A stretch of DNA of 55,244 bases from Streptomyces orinoci. Its GTDB lineage: Bacteria > Actinomycetota > Actinomycetes > Streptomycetales > Streptomycetaceae. Below are positions 50,204-55,244 of the stretch, piece by piece. The notes under the pieces were generated by a model. That model was not told the DNA's origin and searched no databases. It was given only the letters and a program-made list of their open reading frames with translations. Each line of letters starts with the position of its first letter. Position 1 is the first letter of the stretch. The position numbers were made by a program, and so were the translations under genes. The stretch spans positions 1 to 55,244 of the forward strand of contig NZ_PHNC01000021.1 in assembly GCF_003121295.1 (NCBI RefSeq), given 5' to 3'.

Positions 50204-51183
50204 CGCCCGGTGGCCTTGGCCAGGGCCTCCGCGATGCCCTTCAGCTGGGCGGTCTGCCACTGCTGGAAGGTGGCGCCGGCGGGGGTGAGGGTCTCGGTGA
50301 CGGTGGCGACCGGGATGCCGGCGTCCTTGGCCTCCTTGACCTGGGCCCGCACATCCGGGGTGGAGTTCTGGGAGTTGTAGACATAGACCTTGATCTGCTG
50401 GTGCTTGATCTGGTCGTCGATGGCGGCCTTGTCCTTGGCCGTGGGGTCGGCGCCCTCGCTCATGGCGTCGAGGAAGGACTCGGGGGTGAGCATCTTCAGC
50501 CCCAGGCCCTCGGAGAGCGGGGTGACGATGGATTCGGAGGCGCCGATCGGAGTGCCCGCGTACTTGCTCTTTATCTGCGATATGAGCGTGGTGTAGCCGG
50601 CCAGGTCCTTGCTCTCGAAGTCCTTTTTGCGCTGGGCGAAGTAGGCGGCGTCGGCCGGGTCGGCCTGCTGGTAGTCGGCGGTGATCCGCTCGATCACCTT
50701 GTGCACATCGTCCGGCGAGTACCAGCGGTGCGGGTTGCCGCCGGGCTTGACGCCCACCAGATCGCCGACCTTGAGCTCGGTGCGCCCGCTGCCCGGGTTG
50801 GCGGCGATGAGCTTGTCGGCCCAGGCGTCGTAGCCGATGCCATTGACGATGACATACCGGGCGGCGGCCATGGTGCGGGCGTCGGCGGCCTTGGGCTCGT
50901 AGTCGTGGGGGTCGGTGTCGGGGTTGGTGATGACGCTGGTGACATGCGCGTGGTCGCCGCCGAGCTGGGCGGCGATGCTGCCCCAGAAGTTCTCGGCGGC
51001 CACCACCTCGATCTTCCTGCCCGGGCCGGAGCCGCTTGCGGCCGGGGTGCCGCCGTCCTTGGAGCCGGAGGAGGACGCGGTGGAGCAGGCGGTGGCGGTG
51101 ACGGCCGTCAGGGCCGCCATGGCGGTGACCAGGGCGGCCCGTGCGGATGGCCGGGAAAGTCGGGGCAGGGCGGCAGTGGGCAT
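50200..51183 (-). CDS. znuA: Zinc-binding lipoprotein ZnuA
   Basis: This encodes 327 residues. ATG 51183 follows GAGGGAG. A lipobox TATAC (Cys33) ends the signal peptide, so it is anchored outside the membrane. The cluster A-I metal-binding fold shows AAENFWGSIAAQLGGDHAHV, NPDTDPHDYEPKAAD (metal His), NPHRWYSPDDV (second His) and YVYNSQNSTPDVR. The His-rich loop present in some ZnuA proteins is absent. It captures zinc and delivers it to the permeases. Two Zur-box-like sites lie 72-115 bases upstream of the start. Confidence 0.93.
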   Translation of the reverse strand: MPTAALPRLSRPSARAALVTAMAALTAVTATACSTASSSGSKDGGTPAASGSGPGRKIEVVAAENFWGSIAAQLGGDHAHVTSVITNPDTDPHDYEPKAADARTMAAARYVIVNGIGYDAWADKLIAANPGSGRTELKVGDLVGVKPGGNPHRWYSPDDVHKVIERITADYQQADPADAAYFAQRKKDFESKDLAGYTTLISQIKSKYAGTPIGASESIVTPLSEGLGLKMLTPESFLDAMSEGADPTAKDKAAIDDQIKHQQIKVYVYNSQNSTPDVRAQVKEAKDAGIPVATVTETLTPAGATFQQWQTAQLKGIAEALAKATGR

Positions 51184-51255
51184 CAGGGGCTCCCTCGGGT
51201 GGTGCCGGTGGCGCTGCGGCCTGCTCCGGCGTGCGGTTTCACCCAAGAACCTAGA

Positions 51256-51270
51256 TGGAAACGATTTTCA
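51256..51270. promoter_or_regulatory. Zur-box-like site 1 upstream of znuA
   Basis: TGGAAACGATTTTCA is an imperfect 7-1-7 palindrome of the Zur/Fur type (half-sites TGGAAAC and ATTTTCA), in an AT-rich island in an otherwise GC-rich region, between znuA and the next gene. Confidence 0.75.
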
Positions 51271-51283
51271 TATCAACGCTAGA

Positions 51284-51298
51284 TGAAAACCATTGCCA
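51284..51298. promoter_or_regulatory. Zur-box-like site 2 upstream of znuA
   Basis: TGAAAACCATTGCCA is a second, more degenerate copy with the same half-site (TGAAAAC) 28 bases from the first, about 2.7 helical turns, compatible with tandem Zur binding. Confidence 0.6.
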
Positions 51299-51326
51299 TC
51301 TTTTGACTGGAGCGCAACCATCCGGG

Positions 51327-52199
51327 CTAGACCATGGACCGGTCCTGATCAGGCAGGCGCAGCCAGGCCTCCAGGGTCAGCAGCCGCGGATGGCGCTCGC
51401 GCAGGGCCGCGAGGTCGGCCCGGAACCCCTCCCGGTTGAGCCAGTCGAACATATTGGCCAACTCCTCGGAGGCCGACCTGAGTTGACCGTCCGCTTGCCG
51501 CTCAAAGCGCGTCGGGATGCCGTCGGCCCTGGTGAACGTCTCGGCGATCTGCCGCACGGTCAGCTCATCACCGGCGATCTCGGTCTTCGCGCCGATGAAC
51601 TCGGCCGGGTTGCCGAATGCCTCGGCGGCGATCCGTCCGATGTCGCTCACCGCGATCATCTGCAGCGGTGTCTCCGCGTCCAGCGCGAGGGCACCCACCC
51701 GCTCGCCGTTCTCCGGCTGCGGCACCATATAGCGCCAGTTCTCCATGAAGAACACCGGCCGCAGCATCGTCGCCGGCACCCCGGTGGCGTCGATATGCGC
51801 CTCGATCTCCGCCTTGGTCGCAAAGTGCGCCACACCCGAGTCGCGCCCGACGGCGGCGACGGAGCTGTAGACCAGGTGCGCGACGCCCGCGGCCTTGGCG
51901 GCGTCGGCGATGTTCCTGCCCCGCCGCACCTCGGCCCCGGGGTCGGGGCGGGTCAAGTCGGCGGGCACCACGCCGAATACGCCGTACGCGCCCTGCGCCG
52001 CGGCACGCAGCGACCGGGGGTCGTCGAGGTCGCCGGTGACCAACTGGGCGCCGAGCGCCTGGAGTTCGGTGGCGCGGCGCTCCCCGGGATCGCGGACGAG
52101 GGCGCGCACCGCCCAGCCGCGGTCGAGCAGCCTGCGGGCAACGGCGCCGCCCTGGACGCCGGTTGCGCCCGTGACCAGGACGGTCTTGTTGTCGGACAC
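51327..52199 (-). CDS. NmrA-like NAD(P)-binding protein
   Basis: This encodes 290 residues from GTG 52199, preceded by GGAAAGGA. The Rossmann motif TGATGVQGGAVARRLLDRGW and the segment YGVFGVV with RNIADAAKAAGVAHLVYSSVAAVGR are typical of NmrA/quinone-reductase-2-like SDR proteins. There is no YxxxK active site at the usual position, which fits NmrA-type redox sensors as well as reductases. Its substrate is unknown. It is 70 bases downstream of the DMT exporter on the same strand. Confidence 0.87.
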   Translation of the reverse strand: MSDNKTVLVTGATGVQGGAVARRLLDRGWAVRALVRDPGERRATELQALGAQLVTGDLDDPRSLRAAAQGAYGVFGVVPADLTRPDPGAEVRRGRNIADAAKAAGVAHLVYSSVAAVGRDSGVAHFATKAEIEAHIDATGVPATMLRPVFFMENWRYMVPQPENGERVGALALDAETPLQMIAVSDIGRIAAEAFGNPAEFIGAKTEIAGDELTVRQIAETFTRADGIPTRFERQADGQLRSASEELANMFDWLNREGFRADLAALRERHPRLLTLEAWLRLPDQDRSMV

Positions 52200-52269
52200 T
52201 GCGTGATCCTTTCCATCGATGTCTGACGCAGCCGGTTTCCCGGGAGCGTCGGGTCAGGTTTCCGGGAAG

Positions 52270-53229
52270 TCAGGAGGAGGCCGGGTCCCCCGGCTCGCGG
52301 GTGGGCCGGCGACCGGTGAGCCGGGCCGGTGCGGGCAGCTGCCCCGCGACGATCGCGGCCAGGGAAAGGCCGAAGCCCAGAAGCTGGACGGGGCCAAGGG
52401 TCTGGCCGAGTACGACCGCGCCGAGCACCGCGGCGACCAGCGGCGAGAGCAGGACCAGCACGGCGACCGAGGCGACGGGCAGGGTGGTGATGCCGCGGAA
52501 CCACAGAACATAGGCGACCAGGCCGCCCACCAGGCCCAGCCAGAGATAGCCGAGGGCGGCGGAGGCGTCGATCGCGGGAGGCGGCCCCTCGGCGAGGAAG
52601 GTCACCGGCACCAGGAACAGTCCGCCGGCGGTGAGCTGCCAGCCCGCGACCGCGGTGGGGCCGGTCCCGGCCGGGCGCCCCCAGCGCTTGGTGAGGGTCA
52701 CCCCCAGGGCCATCGAGGCCGCGCTCCCCAGACCCGCCATGACTCCGGCCATGTCGAGTGCCGCGTCCGGCCCGATCACCACCAGGCCGACGCCCAGCAC
52801 GCCCACCGCGCCCCAGCACAGGCGCCAGACGGACAGCGCCTCACGGAGGACCGCCACCGCCAGGACGGCGACGACCAGCGGCTGGGCGGCCGCCAAGGTG
52901 GCGGCCACCCCTCCCGGCAACCGCTCGGCGGCGATGAACAGCAGCGGGAAGCACAGGCCGATGTTCAGCACACCGAGCACCGCGGCCTTCCCCCACCAGG
53001 CGCCGCGCGGCAGCGTCCGAGTGACCGCCAGCGCGATCAGACCGGCGGGCAGCGCCCGTAGCAGAGCGGCGAACAGCGGGTGGGCCGGCGGGAGCAGCTG
53101 GGTGGTGACGACATAGGTGGTGCCCCACACCATGGGCGTGATGGCCGTCAGCAGGGTCCGCGACAGATTTCCCCGGGGAACACCGCTGGCGGTTCCGCCG
53201 GAGGCCCTCGGTATGGCTGGACTTGTCAT
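52270..53229 (-). CDS. DMT (EamA) family transporter
   Basis: This encodes 319 residues from ATG 53229; ATG 53259 would add ten residues and cover the repeat at 53232-53253. Ten membrane spans form two EamA halves (PMVWGTTYVVTTQLLPPAHPLFAALLRALPAG, then GYLWLGLVGGLVAYVLWFRGITTLPVASVAVLVLLSPLVAAVLG). These export metabolites or amino acids. It is divergent from a LysR regulator, whose target it probably is. Confidence 0.9.
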   Translation of the reverse strand: MTSPAIPRASGGTASGVPRGNLSRTLLTAITPMVWGTTYVVTTQLLPPAHPLFAALLRALPAGLIALAVTRTLPRGAWWGKAAVLGVLNIGLCFPLLFIAAERLPGGVAATLAAAQPLVVAVLAVAVLREALSVWRLCWGAVGVLGVGLVVIGPDAALDMAGVMAGLGSAASMALGVTLTKRWGRPAGTGPTAVAGWQLTAGGLFLVPVTFLAEGPPPAIDASAALGYLWLGLVGGLVAYVLWFRGITTLPVASVAVLVLLSPLVAAVLGAVVLGQTLGPVQLLGFGLSLAAIVAGQLPAPARLTGRRPTREPGDPASS

Positions 53230-53231
53230 GT

Positions 53232-53253
53232 CCTGGAGTCTCGCCCTGGAGTC
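53232..53253 (+). promoter_or_regulatory. Direct repeat CCTGGAGTC in the DMT/LysR divergent region
   Basis: CCTGGAGTC occurs at 53232-53240 and 53245-53253 with a 13-base period, directly before the DMT start at 53229. Position suggests a LysR-controlled site or mRNA leader element; it also favours 53229 over 53259 as the start. Confidence 0.4.
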
Positions 53254-53309
53254 ATCCATGAGTCCAACACATGTTCGTCACGCCATCCATCTCGATTTAC
53301 GATCGATCC

Positions 53310-54197
53310 ATGGAGCTCCAGCAGATGCGCTATGTCGTCGCCGTCGCCGAGACCAACAGCTTCACCCGGGCCGCCGAGCGGTGCCTGGTCGTCCAGTCCG
53401 CCCTCAGCCACCAAATAGCCCGGCTGGAAAAGGAGTTGGGCGCGCGGCTCTTTGAGCGCACCAGCCGCCGGGTGCGGCTGACACCGGCCGGGCAGGCGTT
53501 TCTGCCCGCCGCCCGCCAGTGCCTGGCCGCCGCCGAACGAGCCGCCGCGGAGGTGGCGGCGGCCGTGGGAGAGGTACGCGGACGGCTCACGGTGGGCCTG
53601 ATCCCCACGGTCACCGCGGTGGACATCCCGGCCGCGCTGCGCGACTTCCGCCGGCGGTATCCGCGGGTGCGCATCGGCCTGCGGGTCGGCGCCAGCGACG
53701 AGCTCATCGAACAGGTCAGGGAAGGGGTCCTGGACATGGCCTTCCTCGGGCTGCCCACCACCGCCTGCCCCCAGGGAGTGGCCGCCCGGGAACTCGCCCG
53801 CGACCGGCTGGTCGCCGTGGTCGCGCCCGGCCATCCCCTCGCCGCCGAAGCGGCCGTCGATCTCCGCAGACTCTCCGCCGAGGTCTTTGTGGACCTCCCG
53901 GCCGGGACCGCCGGACGCCTCCAGTCCGACCAGGCCTTCTCCGCCGCGGGCCTGAGCCGGGACGTCGCCTTCGAAGTGACCAGCGCCGACTACATCGCCC
54001 GGCTCGTCGCCCAGGATCTCGCCATCGCCATGCTCCCCGCCGCCTATGCGCCGCAGCTCGCCGGAATCACCACCGTCGAGGTCACCGACGCGCCGGTCCG
54101 GGTCGAATACCTGGTCTGCAACCGCACCGGCCGCACGCCCGCGGCGACCGCCTTCCTCTCCCTGCTCGGCATCCCCGCCGCGCCCGGCATGGAGTGA
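53310..54197 (+). CDS. LysR-family transcriptional regulator
   Basis: This encodes 295 residues from ATG 53310 (MELQQMRYVVAVAETNSFTRAAERC). TACGAT at 53298-53303 may be a -10 with a leaderless start. The HTH is LEKELGARLFERTSRRVRLTPAGQAF region, preceded by LVVQSALSHQIARLE. The effector domain follows (RLTVGLIPTVTAVDIPAALRDFRRRYP). It likely controls the divergent DMT transporter. Confidence 0.93.
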   Translation: MELQQMRYVVAVAETNSFTRAAERCLVVQSALSHQIARLEKELGARLFERTSRRVRLTPAGQAFLPAARQCLAAAERAAAEVAAAVGEVRGRLTVGLIPTVTAVDIPAALRDFRRRYPRVRIGLRVGASDELIEQVREGVLDMAFLGLPTTACPQGVAARELARDRLVAVVAPGHPLAAEAAVDLRRLSAEVFVDLPAGTAGRLQSDQAFSAAGLSRDVAFEVTSADYIARLVAQDLAIAMLPAAYAPQLAGITTVEVTDAPVRVEYLVCNRTGRTPAATAFLSLLGIPAAPGME

Positions 54198-54331
54198 ATC
54201 CGCGGGGGCCTATGCTCCATGTCCCCCTATGTCCGTTATGCGCGTATCGAGATACCGGGAGTAACACCTGGAGGCCCTTATGCCGCTGTAGAGAGAGCAA
54301 GACCCACACCACCGGTCCGGAAGGGAATCAC

Positions 54332-55144
54332 ATGGGCTTCACTGAGCCGAATCCGCACGGTCAGGGCGTACCCCTCGGGCAGCCGGGCACCGGCTACCCG
54401 CCTCCGGCAGGGCCCTTGGACGCCGATGACCCACAGCCGCGGCACGGTGGCAGAAACAAGAGGATCGGGTGGACGATAGGCACCCTCGCCGTAGTGGGCG
54501 CCCTCGGCGGCGGTGCCTATCTGTTCCTCTACAGCGGCGGTGACGGCGAAGTGAAGCCCTACACCATTGCGTTCCCGGACAAACTGCTCGACGGGCAGTA
54601 TGCGAAACGGACGACGCCGCTGGCGGACGAGACCGCGAAGGCGGCCGACGCCCAGGCCAAGAGCGCCGGTATCTCCCATGGCACGGCGGTGGCCGCTCTC
54701 TATGGCGACGACAAACAAGGAATCACCGTCTCGGGCATTTACGGCACCATCGCCGACCCCCGCAAGGCAGTTGACGACTACGCCTCCCACCTGGACGACC
54801 AACAGAAGATCTACGCGGAGAAGGTCAGCAAGAACCCCGCCGGCGTGAAGGTCACCACGGTCACCCCGCTCACCGAGTTCCATCCGGACGGATTCGACGG
54901 CGCGGTCATCAAGTGCAAGGCCACGGCATTCACTTCGACGGTCGCCAGCAATACGGCGAAGTTTGACGTCACCACCTGCGTCTGGGGCGATTCCAGCGCC
55001 GTGGGAATCGTCCAGAACACGGTCAGCAAGAACGACGCCCCGGTCGGCATCGGCAACAGCGACATCTCACCGGATGTGATGTCCACGCAGGACTTGTCCG
55101 AGGCGACGGTGAAGGTGCGCAACGAAGTCCGCAAGGCGAAGTAG
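54332..55144 (+). CDS. Membrane-anchored protein of unknown function
   Basis: This encodes 270 residues. ATG 54332 follows GAAGGGA. Residues 1-45 are hydrophilic and proline/glycine-rich (cytoplasmic). One span (about 48-68: IGWTIGTLAVVGALGGGAYLFLY) is followed by an extracytoplasmic domain of about 200 residues with DGQYAKRTTPLADE, VSGIYGTIADPRKAVDDYASHLDD, VIKCKATAF and TTCVWGDSSAVGIVQ. Two Cys could pair. Similar tail-anchored proteins are common in streptomycetes without known function. It ends just before a strong terminator. Confidence 0.82.
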   Translation: MGFTEPNPHGQGVPLGQPGTGYPPPAGPLDADDPQPRHGGRNKRIGWTIGTLAVVGALGGGAYLFLYSGGDGEVKPYTIAFPDKLLDGQYAKRTTPLADETAKAADAQAKSAGISHGTAVAALYGDDKQGITVSGIYGTIADPRKAVDDYASHLDDQQKIYAEKVSKNPAGVKVTTVTPLTEFHPDGFDGAVIKCKATAFTSTVASNTAKFDVTTCVWGDSSAVGIVQNTVSKNDAPVGIGNSDISPDVMSTQDLSEATVKVRNEVRKAK

Positions 55145-55162
55145 CCGCACCGGCCCTGGAGT

Positions 55163-55202
55163 ACCGGCGGACCGCACCATCGACGGGTGCGGTTCCGCCG
55201 GT
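55163..55202 (+). terminator. Strong hairpin terminator
   Basis: ACCGGCGG (55163-55170) plus CCGCACC (55172-55178) pair with GGTGCGG (55186-55192) and CCGCCGGT (55195-55202). The result is a 15-bp stem with one bulge and a 7-base loop, about 20 bases after the 55144 stop. Confidence 0.75.
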
Positions 55203-55244
55203 GAGCGGCCTCACGCCCCGGTTACCCGTCGCGCACGGGCCGCA

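Overview
The window is very GC-rich with strong third-position GC bias, frequent GTG/TTG starts, GGAGG-type ribosome binding sites and many ATGA stop/start overlaps. Families such as Zur, trypsin-STAND-WD40, DUF2269/DUF3159 and LppP/LprE point to an actinomycete, most likely Streptomyces or a close relative. No rRNA, tRNA or CRISPR array was seen. Everything below was read by eye from sequence; family names rest on recognised motifs, not on searches.

Layout. 1-3885: a three-gene operon of unknown function whose first gene is cut by the window edge and whose last gene encodes a fibre-like repeat protein; the middle gene is a free-standing copy of the fibre's N-terminal domain. 4292-7004: HEAT-like protein, VOC protein, a short orphan and a GyrI-like protein. 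7039-7519: gene debris (a transposase fragment against a frameshifted P-loop kinase). 7854-11636: small secreted protein, serine hydrolase and TAP-type peptidase (coupled), VOC protein. 11935-13435: an IS200/IS605-type element with a wrecked tnpA but an apparently intact tnpB. 13881-16530: roadblock-like protein, WYL regulator, HSL-type esterase, small secreted protein.

16502-28890 is the most striking region: a complete oleABCD-type set (OleD and OleB on -, OleC on +, OleA on +) wrapped around a 2464-residue single-module type I PKS (KS-AT-DH-MT-psiKR-ER-KR-ACP) that has no thioesterase. Ole enzymes join two acyl chains head to head (OleA), reduce the beta-keto acid (OleD), close a beta-lactone (OleC) and decarboxylate it to an olefin (OleB). 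The inference is that the PKS builds at least one of the acyl chains and OleA releases it, so the product would be a polyketide-derived long-chain olefin or beta-lactone.

29260-35038: PPK2 kinase, a PfpI/DUF2269/DUF3817/DUF3159 operon, a PAS-SpoIIE phosphatase and a tandem universal stress protein. 35088-41064: a RelE-like toxin-antitoxin pair beside a candidate conflict system (trypco1-type protein, trypsin-nSTAND1-TM-WD40 protein of 1405 aa, LppP/LprE lipoprotein). 41093-46980: MarR/VOC divergent pair, zinc-ribbon protein, VOC protein, group D flavin monooxygenase-like protein, secreted SMase D/GDPD-like phospholipase, Gfo/Idh oxidoreductase. 47067-51298: zinc uptake operon znuA-znuC-znuB-znuB-zur with two Zur-box-like sites upstream of znuA. 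51327-55202: NmrA-type reductase, DMT exporter divergent from a LysR regulator, a membrane-anchored protein and a strong terminator.
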